Of a stretch of DNA of 64,000 nucleotides, positions 26,691 to 35,466 are shown piece after piece. This stretch comes from Symbiodinium natans (lineage: Eukaryota > Sar > Dinophyceae > Suessiales > Symbiodiniaceae), in NCBI GenBank assembly GCA_905221605.1, contig CAJNDS010000146.1, positions 1-64,000 on the forward strand, in the 5' to 3' direction. The notes beneath the pieces are model-generated. The model was not told the origin of the DNA. It saw nothing but the letters and a program-made list of their open reading frames with translations, and did not search any database. Position 1 is the first letter of the stretch. Each line of letters opens with the position of its first letter. Both the position numbers and the translations under genes were made by a program.

Positions 26691-28135
26691 AATGTGCCTT
26701 GAGTTTCCAGTGTAGGGCAAACTCTTCGACCATCACGTCCACCTGTCATCTCCGCCGTCAGTCGGCTTGTTGCGAATGAGAACCGGAAGGACAAGCACTG
26801 CGCTTCAAAAAGGAAGCTCTCCACTTGAAACACTGAACCCTAAACCCGAAAACCCCAAACCCTAAACCCCAAACCCTAAACCCCAAACCCTAAACCCTAA
26901 ACCCTAAACCCCAAACCCTAAACCCTAAACCCTAAACCCTAAACCCTAAACCCTAAACCCCAAACCCTAAACCCTAAACCCTAAACCCTAAACCCTAAAC
27001 CCTAAACCCAGGCTCCAGCCTCCTCAGCATCGCGAAGTGCCTCCGTCCGGTTGGAGCGGATCAAGACGCCGCGCTGCTCCACCAGTGATGGATGTGGGCT
27101 CGGGTCGAAGAGCGAGAAGGCAAACCTCGAGGATTAGGGTTTAGGGTTTAGGGTTTAGGGTTTAGGGTTTAGGGTTTAGGGTTTAGGGTTTAGGGTTTAG
27201 GGTTTAGGGTTTAGGGTTTAGGGTTTAGGGTTTAGGGTTTAGGGTTTAGGGTTCAGGGTTCAGGGTTCAGGGTGGTTGGGTCTAGGGTCCAGGGTACACG
27301 GTCTGCACTAATCCGGGGTTCGACTTATTAGACGAGGATGCCTGTTTTAAGAACAACACTGGGTACTAAACCCCATGCCCCCCTACCCCACATCCTCGAC
27401 CCTAATTAACGCTCAAAAACCACAAACCCTAAACCCCAAGCCCCGAGACCCAAACCCTGAACCCCTAAACCCCTGAAGCCCACCCCCCCCCCCCCCCAAA
27501 AAAAAAAAAAAAAACACCCAAACCAAACCCCCTAAACCCTAAACCCTAAACCCTAAACCCTAAACCCTAAACCCTAAACCCTAAACCCTAAACACTTCGC
27601 CAGGCTTCTGTGAGATGCCAGCCACGAAGCCCTCCCCGCCCTGCACCCCGGTTTCGAGGGAGGACAGCTCCGTGGCATTGAGGAGGTCCGCAACCTAAGG
27701 AGCCCAGGGAGGTGTGGGGTTTAGGGTTTAGGGTTTAGGGTTTAGGGTTTAGGGTTTAGGGTTTAGGGTTTAGGGTTTAGGGTTTAGGGTTTAGGGTTTA
27801 GGGTTTGGGGATTTCGGGTTTAGGGTTAACGGTTTAGGGATTTCGGGGGGTTTAGGGCCTAACCGGGGGAGTCAACTTCATGGACGTTGTATAGGGTTCG
27901 GGTCCAAAAAAATGTTTTGACCATAACAGTTTTAACAGAAAGTTTCAACTTTTGCAAGTGCAGCTGAGTTCCTTTTCGGGGAGGGGGAGGGAGAGGGGGA
28001 GGAGGGAAGAGGGAGGGGAAAGAGGGAAACCAAAAACCCTAAACCCTGACCTTCTTCTTTTTGGGGCCTTTCGGGGTGTTTCGGGGGCCTTTTTTCCCCA
28101 GCCCTCTGGCGATGCCCTCCCATGACTTTACGGGG
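26685..28135 (-). CDS. Minus-strand exon chain with a basic NLS-like run
   Basis: Exons: ~28051-28135 (KSWEGIARGLGKKGPRNT then KGPKKKK), 27594-27694 (VADLLNATELSSLETGVQ, ...GISQKPGE) and 27010-27125 (FAFSLFDPSPHPSLVEQR, ...VLIRSNRTEALRDAEEAG). 27594-27694 joins 27010-27125 exactly (…GE|V|FAFSL…) with donor GTTT taken from the first bases of the telomeric array and GTTT again at the acceptor. The upstream join (KKK|VADLL) uses GT and AG|G. An island at 28165-28215 reads VLLSKSRTEAINLLG, similar to VLIRSNRTEAL, and may be another exon. The island 26690-26830 is open on minus (FQVESFLFEAQCLSFRF). The PKKKK run suggests nuclear targeting; no family recognised. Confidence 0.5.
27483..27514 (+). 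repeat. C-run joined to A-run
   Basis: About fourteen C followed directly by about eighteen A, between degenerate CCCTAAA repeats. Confidence 0.95.
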
Positions 28136-28245
28136 CTTCTGGGGTCAGCTACTCTAAACCCTACAGCGAAACCCAAGCAGGTTAATTGCTTCAGTTCTGC
28201 TTTTGGAGAGCAAGACAGGCCTGACGAAACCCTAAACCCTCACCT

Positions 28246-28348
28246 CAAACCCCTAAACCCTAAAGCGCTTGCAAGTGCAAAGGGCCAAGCCAGCTGAGCA
28301 TTTCAGCCTTTTTGGGCTGGGACAAGAGCCCGTGGAAACTGCAGGTGC
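28246..28348 (-). CDS. Small open frame or exon, 33 codons
   Basis: ATG at 28348 reads MRLGTCSFHGLLSQPKKA, then EMLSWLGPLHLQAL and a stop at 28247-28249. It lies between a family F element and the 28.1-kb exons on the same strand. It might instead be an internal exon beginning at an AG|G within it. Confidence 0.3.
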
Positions 28349-28395
28349 CAAGTCGCATAACACACTTTTCTCTAGACCCAGTATCCTACGAATAA

Positions 28396-28482
28396 AAAGG
28401 GTGCCCTTTTTGGTTTAAGGGGCTTATAAGGGAACCTCAGCCTCAACCCTGAAAAAAAGGAATAAGGGTCTACTCTGCGTGC
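28396..28482. mobile_element. Family F element
   Basis: AAAAAGGGTGCCCTTTTTGG, then GGGGCTTATAAGGGAACC and GGAATAAGGGTCTACTCTG. Same order as the copies at 35055-35171 and 52324-52440. Confidence 0.75.
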
Positions 28483-29445
28483 TGGTTTTCTTTGGTGTGT
28501 CTCAAGGGTTTACGTTTGTGGGTTCATTGTTCTGGGAGCTTTGTATCAGCGAAAATTAATACTAATAGTAAAACAGACAACACGGGTAGTAATGGAAATC
28601 AAAACAGCCATGACAGAGCACCAGCCCCTAGCCTGAAGGGCTTGAGGTTTTGAACTTCTATGGAAAGTTACATGGTCCCTTTATATGGGTCCCTGAACAA
28701 TTAAAGGCCCATACTTCAGAATCCTTTAAGGGAGGTAAGGGACCCTGCTAAGGGCCCATGTAAGTACCCTAAGAAGAGCCCCTGATTTGGTAGAAACCCT
28801 AAACCCTAAACCCTAAGGTTGGAACGTAGAGCCCCCGATTTGCTACCCTCTCAGGAGCTCTTCAGTACTTAGGAGGATTGGCCCCAGATCCTCCATGTCT
28901 CTGGGAACTTGTATTTGTAAGTTCGTGGTGAAACCCCAAACCCTAAACCCTAAGTTCCGAGATGAAAGTCCTAAACCCCAGGCCCTACTAAACCGAAAGG
29001 TCTGCCATCATTCTGCACGCCCATGCTGAAACATCCCCCACCGAAGCAGGCCTAGGGTTTAGGGTTTAGGGTTTAGGGTTCAGGGTTCAGGGTTCAGGGT
29101 TCAGGGTTTAGGGTTTAGGGTTTAGGGTTTAGGGTTTAGGGTTTAGGGTTTAGGGTTTAGGCTTTAGGGTTTGGGGTTTAGGGTTTAGGGCTAGGGTTTA
29201 GGGGTCATTTGTCTTTGAAGAGCAGCCCGGAAAAGCAAGACAGCGAAGCCCCAGAAGTATGTTGGCGTGCCGTCGGACTCGGGAGGTCCCGGAAAGGAGC
29301 AATTTTCATGGCGCAGCTCGGGTACCTTGGGTTTAGGGTGTAGGGTTTAGGGTTTAGGGTTTAGGGTTGAGGGTTGAGGGTTTAGGACAATGGAGTACCA
29401 TGGACCTCCCAGTGCGGACGACAATTGACGAAATGAACCCTAAAA
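28400..29445. other. Elements and arrays; no gene recognised
   Basis: Contains the family F copy, a family B copy (28662-28771), short islands at 28500-28660, 28820-28930 and 29205-29325, and arrays at 29051-29205 and 29330-29380. The 29205-29325 island is open on both strands but unrecognised. Confidence 0.4.
28662..28771. mobile_element. Family B element, near complete
   Basis: Arms AGTTACATGGTCCCTTTATA and GGGCCCATGTAAGTACCCT enclose CTTCAGAATCCTTTAAGGGA. Confidence 0.75.
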
Positions 29446-29582
29446 AGGTTTACGGCCATTACTTGGAAGCTCTCTTGACTTAGTAAGTCTACTTGGTATC
29501 CCCTACAATTCCTAGAACAATCCCCATAACCCAGCTGACTAACCCCACTTCCTAAGTCAAAAGGGCTTCCAAGCAGGGGGTA
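29446..29582. mobile_element. Family K element
   Basis: Left arm ACTTGGAAGCTCTCTTGACT (29460) with TAGTAAGTCTACTTGGTATC; right arm AAGTCAAAAGGGCTTCCAAG. A second, inverted copy is at 43556-43669. Confidence 0.75.
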
Positions 29583-30013
29583 GGGCTTATGATCACATAC
29601 CCTGAAAGAGATCGTGGGAGTTTCTAGCGGACATGATTCCAGTCGCATAGGGTTCATGTGAAGTAGGGTTTATATTTCTTGTACCCCCAAAAGGACACCC
29701 CACATAAACTACTCACCAATATTAAAAAGGAACCTTATATGCACTCACCAATAACATGACCCTAAACCCTAAACCCTAAACCCTAAACCCTAAACCCTAA
29801 ACCCTAAACCCTAAACTCCAAGGCACAGAGCAGATTCTGCTGTAGTTCACGCCATCTCTGACCCACCATTCGTCCGGAAGATACTGTGGCGCGTAGCGTG
29901 TAAAAATGGGACGCCGGGCGATAACCCCGATCCCGCCTGGCAGAGGGTTTGGGGATCTTGCCTAACCCTAAACCCTAAACCCTAAACCCTAAACCCTAAA
30001 CGTTTATATGGTT

Positions 30014-30159
30014 TACTTGGAGGTTCATGGTACTGACTAACCAATTATAACTGTACTTGTAACTGTACTTATAACGATGTTAGGGCACTTAGGGGGCTTA
30101 TAAGTGGGTTATGAGTACAGTTAAAAATTGGTTACATAAGTACCATGAACCTCCAAGTA
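30014..30159. mobile_element. Family A palindromic element, complete
   Basis: Arms TACTTGGAGGTTCATGGTAC and GTACCATGAACCTCCAAGTA. The interior has AACTGTACTT twice in tandem and the complementary AAGTACAGTT. This uninterrupted copy is the reference for interrupted copies. Confidence 0.92.
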
Positions 30160-30213
30160 TCGGGTTGATGACGAGGCTTTAAGGGGCTGATAGGGATTAT
30201 ACGCCGGCCTTAT

Positions 30214-30357
30214 TCTTGGAGGTTCATGGTACTTTGACACCCAATTGTATCTGTACTCATCACCCCAATTATAACCATATTAGGGCACTTAAAGGGCTCG
30301 TAAGTGGGTCATAAGTACAGCTATAATTGGATATTAAGTACCACGAACCTCCAAGTA
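30214..30357. mobile_element. Family A palindromic element, complete
   Basis: Arms TCTTGGAGGTTCATGGTACT and AGTACCACGAACCTCCAAGT; same inner CTGTACT / AGTACAG pairs. Only 55 bp from the previous copy. Confidence 0.9.
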
Positions 30358-30597
30358 GGGATGTGAGTTTCCAAACCCTAAACCCTAAAATCCTAAAGCC
30401 TAAAATCCTAAACCCTAAATTCCTAAACCCTAAACCCCAAACCCGAAATCCTAAACCCTAAACCCGAAACCCTAAACCCTAACCCGAAATCCTAAACCCT
30501 AAACCCGAAACCCTAAACCCTAACCCTAAATCCTAAACCCTGAACCCTAAACCCTAAACCCTAAACCCTGAACCCTGAACCCTAAACCCCCCGGCCT

Positions 30598-31537
30598 TGC
30601 ACGAGAATCAGAGGCCCAACGACGTGGGTCCTTTTTGACAAGATCGCCTCAGTGGCCCCCTCCTTGCGTAGGGGATCCAACAGCAGCGCATGACCCAACG
30701 CGGCCCGGTTGTCCTGAGTTTCGTGGGGTTTAGGGTTTAGGGTTTAGGGTTTAGGGTTAAGGGTTAAGGGTTAAGGGTTAAGGGTTAAGGGTTAAGGGTT
30801 AAGGGTTAAGGGTTTAGGGTTTAGGGTTTAGGGTTTAGGGTTTAGGGTTTAGGGTTTAGGGTTTAGGGTTTAGGGTTTAGGGTTTAGGGTTTAGGGTTTA
30901 GGGTTTAGGGTTTCTGAAAGAAAGCTCCTTTTGCAGAAGCTGGCTTGCTTTGCATGCTATAAACAAACCCACTTAACACCCACGACGGAAGCAGGGCCCT
31001 AAACCCTAAACCCTAAACCCTAAACCCTAAACCCTGAACCCTAAACTCTAAACCCTAAACCCTAAATCGCAAAAAGAGCCCAGGATCTTGAGTCTCATCT
31101 ACCAGCGGATACGCGCAGCAGATTGTTCCATTCCTGGGTTCCGGAACCGAAAAGTGGCGGGTTCAGGGTTTAGGCTTTAGGGTTTAGGGTTTTTAGGGTT
31201 TGAACCCTGAACCCTAAACCCTGAACCCTGAACCCTGAACCCTAAACCCTAAACCCTAAACCCTAAACCCTAAACCCTAAACCCTAAACCCCCCTAAACC
31301 CTCAACAGCAACCCAAGAAACGGAGCCAGCTGTAGGCTGGTGATGCCTTTGTATGTTCGGATCAAGGTCTCCGCCAGCCGGTCAAACTTGCTAACGGTCA
31401 AGTTGTACCTGGGTTTAGGGTTTAGGGTTTAGCGTTTGGGGTTTGGGGAACGGGGTTTGGGGTTTATTATGGCGTTTAGGGTCTAGGGTTTAGGGCTTGG
31501 GTTCCTAAATGCGGAGAAATGCTCTTCGGACATGGTT

Positions 31538-31573
<36 letters not shown>

Positions 31574-32870
31574 TAGATGGCTAGTAGCCAGCACCCTAAA
31601 CCCAAAACGCTAAACTCTAAACCCTACACCCCTAAGCCCTCTCAGGATGATAACAAAAAGAAAAACTTCAATCCAAAAATTGCAAATGTCCCCATTCAAC
31701 CCATAAAAACCCTAAACTAGTCTTTCAAAAAGGACCTTACGATCAACCCACCGACCATAAGACCACAGGGCCTTCAGGTAGGGGTTTAGGGCTTAAGGCT
31801 TAGGGTTCAGGGTTTAGGGTTTAGGGTTTAGGGTTTAGGGTTTAGGGTTTAGGGTCAAATCCTCCGACCTGGGTGGCGTCTTGGAAGGGTGCACTCCGTC
31901 CGAGTGCAAACCTCCCCTTTTTCCCTCCTCACAAGCCCCAACAGCGCGGACACCCTACTTCGAGCTTCCACTTGGAGGTTCATGGTACCTCTAACCCAAG
32001 TATGTAATATAACTGTACTTATAACCCACTTACAGGCCTCTAAAAAGTGCCCCCCAAGATGATTCTAATTGAGCTCTAAGTGCAGATACAATTGGGCGCT
32101 AAGCCCTCAACCCTACACCCTACACCCTAAACCCTATTTAAACCCTAAACCCTAAACCCTAAACCCGGTCGGTGATGAAGGCAGGGGCGTTCACGCATGT
32201 CTTTTGGGATCTAAACCCTAAACCCTAAACCCTAAACCCTAAACCCCAAACCCTAAACCCTAAACCCTAAACCCTAAAGGTCGGCGGCATGAGCCGGACG
32301 CTCTTGAGCTCATATGGGGTGTAAAAAGATTCGGGCCCATGGAACTTTCAACAAGTACTCCAAATCAGAACCAGGCTTACTAAATAACTAAAATGAACAA
32401 GTAAAAAAACATATATATGTATATATATATATATAATATCCAGACACACACACACACAGTTTTAAGGAGAACATCGAAGGTCCCAAAGCCCACCTTCCCA
32501 AAAAAGTGGTTGAAGTTTAGGGTCTTGATGACCCCCAATTGGGATGTTCCCCCTTATACTAACAGTCCTTTATTGGGATCATCACAGAGGTACTATATTC
32601 CCCATTAAGGACTGTTAGTATCAGGGGGAACATCCCAATCCTAAACCCGAACCCTAAACCCTATCCCCTAAACCCGATCCCCTAAACCCTAACCCCCCCC
32701 CCCAAAACAAAAACAAATAAATAAGTAAACAGTAATGAAAAAACAGGAAAAAAACAAAACAACGAGAACACACAGGAAACATCGCCACAGCACGGGTCGA
32801 TTTGGGCGATGCCCTCCAACGCCTGCAGCGAGCCCACGGAAGTACGAAGCTGTCGAGTGAGGTCACCAGC
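30598..32870 (-). CDS. Minus-strand exon series, function unknown
   Basis: Four convincing islands, all minus: ~32775-32870 (GDLTRQLRTSVGSLQALE, GIAQIDPCCGDVS; acceptor GCAGCCAG|G), 32283-32335 (ESFYTPYELKSVRLMPP), 31305-31412 (YNLTVSKFDRLAETLIRT, YKGITSLQLAPFLG; acceptor CCCAG|G) and 30598-30718 (DNRAALGHALLLDPLRKE, GATEAILSKRTHVVGP; acceptor ACTCAG|G). The joins between them were not all resolved, so they may not form one transcript. The island 31075-31160 is open on both strands. No family recognised. Confidence 0.45.
30723..30915 (+). repeat. Telomeric array with an internal GGGTTAA block
   Basis: GGGTTTA units, then eight consecutive GGGTTAA units (30757-30815), then about fourteen GGGTTTA units. 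Confidence 0.93.
31970..32104. mobile_element. Family A element, right end replaced by array
   Basis: Left arm ACTTGGAGGTTCATGGTACC intact. The right side stops at GGGCGCTAAG and continues as CCCTCAACCCTACACCC. Confidence 0.8.
32539..32638. mobile_element. Family C palindromic element, complete
   Basis: Arms TTGGGATGTTCCCCCTTATA and ATCAGGGGGAACATCCCAA with inner ACTAACAGTCCTT/AAGGACTGTTAGT. Further copies: 43432-43530, 46086-46152, 48147-48249, 54779-54882 and 60540-60610. Confidence 0.92.
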
Positions 32871-33024
32871 CTGGCTGCGTCTAACCCCTAAACCTCTAAA
32901 CCCCTAAACCCCTAAACCCCTAAACCCCTAAACCCCAAACCCTAAACCCTAAACCCTAAACCCGAAACCCTAAACCCTAGGCCCTAGACCTAGTAGGGCC
33001 GACGTTGGTTTAGGGTTTTGGGCC

Positions 33025-34484
33025 TCAGGGTGGCTTCTTGGGCTTCTTGTCTGAGATGACCTGTGAATTCAAGAGCTCTATGGGGATAGGATTAGGGGGA
33101 CCCTGGGGATACAGACCCTCTGAAAAAGGTCCCTGTCTAAGAGAGCCAGAAGAGGGTTCAGAAGGGGTTCCCTTTTAAGGGTCCCCCTTATCCTACCTAG
33201 GAAGCCCTATGGGGTTAGCCCCCAAAAGGGCGTCCAACCGAAAACCCTGAACCTAAATCCTGGCACCGGTTCGGGGTTGAGGGTATATGGGGCCTAGGGC
33301 GGAAACCTGGGGGGGAGCGGGGGGGTGGGGGGGCTTAGGGGGGGGCTTAGGGGGGGGGGCTTAGGGGGGGGGGGCTTCTTCGGGGGCTTAGGGGGGCTTA
33401 GGGTGGCTTAGGGCCTTAGGTGGGGCTTCTGGGAGCCTATGCTCCATGATTTCAATCTTGCTCGTGTAGCATCCTGAAAGGCCAGTCTTTGTGAGCTGGG
33501 TTTAGGGTTTAGTAATTTCGGGTTTAGGGTTTAGGGTGTAGGGTTTAGGGTTTATTTTAGAGAAAAAAGAAGCTCCCCTAGCTATACTTTGAACCTGCCC
33601 CTGGGTAACGAAATTCAGACGCAGAGCATAGAGTTCCCAAAGACCTAAAGCCTGAAACCCTGAACCCTGAACCCCGAACCCTAAACTATAAACTAAGCTT
33701 CCAGATTGGGAGTTCGGGGCGCGTCGCGCACCCCCAGCCCCCTGCCCCGGGCCCCCTGCCCCCTGTCCCCCTCCCCCCCCCCCGCAAAAAAAAAAAAACA
33801 TGCAAATCCCTAAGCCCTGTAAGCCCTAAACCCTTTGGGGTTTAGGTAGGGATTAGAGTTTGGGGTTTAGGGTTTAGGGTCAAACCCTCAAACCCTGAAC
33901 CCTGATTCTTGTTTGGAAATCCGCCCCAGAGCTGGGTGGGCGGTGCGGGGCCTGCGCGCGAGCAAGGTAGAGAACAGACAGCCGTGCCTTTCTCAGCAAA
34001 GAGGCATCGGATTCGGTCCTCTGGCTTGAGGGTTTGGGGTTTAGGGTTTAGGGGGCTAAGGGTTTAGAGGGTTAAGGGTTCAGGGCTTGGGGTTTAGAAG
34101 GTTAGGGGTTTAGGGTTTAGGCTAAGGGTGTTCAGGGTCAAGGATTTAAAGGGTTAAGGGTTTCAGGGTATCTCCTAAAATGTGGGGGTTGTTGTGGGTT
34201 TGTTTTCTATCTTTATGGCAGTCTAGGGTCACAAGCACTAGTAGCCCTAGACCCGAATCCCCAAGGCTTTTAAACCGAGACGCTGAAGAAGGGTCCTAGA
34301 ACTTACTTGGGACCCCAAAAGCCCTTGAGCCCGGCAGCACGAAACTCGATGCTGCGAACTGGTTACTAATTAGGTTGCTAAACTGGCCTTATACACACAT
34401 ATATATATATATATGCATAAGGAGGGTTCTGATCTTAGGGGGCTTATATATCTTCAACGAGTCTGGTATATATAGAAAGAGAGG

Positions 34485-34525
<41 letters not shown>

Positions 34526-35356
34526 GCCACCCCAAAGCAACGTTTGCCTGCAAGCCCCAATTACACATGTATACCATAAACCCTAAACCCTAAACCCTAA
34601 AACCTAAACCCTAAACCCTTAGTAAGTCAAACGGAAAGCATGGGTAAATGGGCCACAGCTTCAGATTCCAGATGCCAACGCCCACAATAGCGACAATGAC
34701 CACCACAACTCCCCAGAACCTCGTGCACGAGGGGTAGAGTTTAGGGTTTAGGGTTTAGGGTTTAGGGTTTAGGGTTTAGGGTTTAAGGTTTAGGGCTAGG
34801 GTTTCGGACTTAGGGTTCAGGGCATCTGCTTGGCAGGTTTAAGGGCTTGTGACCTTTAAAAAAGCCACCACTCTTATCTTGCCAGGAGCTTCTTCCACCT
34901 CATCCACAGGGGGATGCGCTTCTTGCGGCGTTCCCAGAGGGAGGGTCCAATGGGAAGAGTCGGGTCCAGCTCGTTCAAGCTGTCGGAGTGGCTTTCGGCG
35001 AAGGCATTCATCATTGCGGAAGACCTGCGTAGCGCCGCCATGGCCCCTGAAACCCTGGGCTGCCCAGTAACCAAGGCTTAAAAAGGGTGCCCTTTTTTGC
35101 TTAAAGGGGTTTATAAGGGAACCTAAACCCCCCCAAAAAGGGAATAAGGGCACTACTGGGCATCCTAGAACCTCTCTGCTGAACGATGCTTTATGTTGCA
35201 CCTTTGGAGAGTGCCGTGGCCGGGCAAGCCTAGGGGGACCTTTTCTTCTTGTGTTAGTTGCCCCGGCTGCTACAAAGAGTCGGCTAAGCGGATAGCTCGC
35301 TGCTCGTATCTTGCCGCTATTTGAGGGAGAATGTTGGCCATAATTAGCCAAGCCAT
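33025..35356 (-). CDS. Single-pass membrane protein gene, multi-exon, function unknown
   Basis: Proposed start ATG 35356 (MAWLIMANILPQIAARYE). Exons 35274-35356, 35172-35201 (30 bp, CNIKHRSAE), 34890-35054 (MAALRRSSAMMNAFAESH ... WERRKKRIPLWMRWKK) and ~34630-34719 join exactly in frame with GT, GT and GC donors. The fourth carries a membrane segment, FWGVVVVIVAIVGVGIW, right after the basic RRKKR...RWKK stretch, as in a signal-anchor. Later islands on the same strand: 34307-34351 (IEFRAAGLKGFWGP, donor GTAAGT), ~33910-34025 (KPEDRIRCLFAEKGTAV), ~33560-33640, 33435-33475 (YTSKIEIMEHRLPEAPP) and a last exon 33025-33060 (VISDKKPKKPP, stop). The first four joins are strong; the 3' assembly is inferred. 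Intron 2 is a family F introner. No family recognised. Confidence 0.55.
33076..33202. mobile_element. Single-copy palindromic element
   Basis: GGATAGGATTAGGGGGACCC near the left and GGGTCCCCCTTATCCTACC near the right are complementary. It lies just upstream of the last exon 33025-33060, so it may be an intron body. Confidence 0.65.
33300..33425 (+). repeat. G-rich array (GGGGGGCTTAGG)
   Basis: Runs of G of increasing length alternate with GGCTTAGG, then shorten to GGGGCTTAGGGTGGCTTAGG. Strong G-quadruplex potential. Confidence 0.85.
34387..34525 (+). repeat. (TA)n and (GA)n microsatellites
   Basis: ACACATATATATATATATAT at 34393-34415 and a (GA)n run at 34476-34523, inside an intron of the membrane-protein gene. 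Confidence 0.93.
35055..35171 (-). mobile_element. Family F introner, 117 bp (intron 2 of the membrane-protein gene)
   Basis: In gene sense GTTCTAGGATGCCCAGTAGT ... GGTTACTGGGCAGCCCAG. The inner words GGGCACCCTTTTTAAGC and GGTTCCCTTATAAACC match other copies. Length equals the RCC1-gene copy. Flanking GGTTCTAG/GGTTTCAG look like an aged direct repeat. Confidence 0.82.
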
Positions 35357-35466
35357 TAGACTTGAGACATCCGCGGCTGAGGAGAAGAAATCCTAAATCC
35401 TAAACCCTAAACCCTAAACCCCAAACCCTAAACCCTAAACCCTAAACCCTAAACCCAGGCCCTGTA

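Larger units (their letters stand above)
29583..30597. other. Arrays with two family A elements; no gene
   Basis: An island at 29820-29955, arrays at 29758-29815, 29962-30001 and 30375-30590, and the two family A copies. The reading frame 29382-29657 spans family K and is not convincing. Confidence 0.45.

Noticed and set aside
34839-35351. 170-codon continuous minus frame
   Set aside because: It reads through a family F introner and is out of frame with the spliced exons, which have better motifs.
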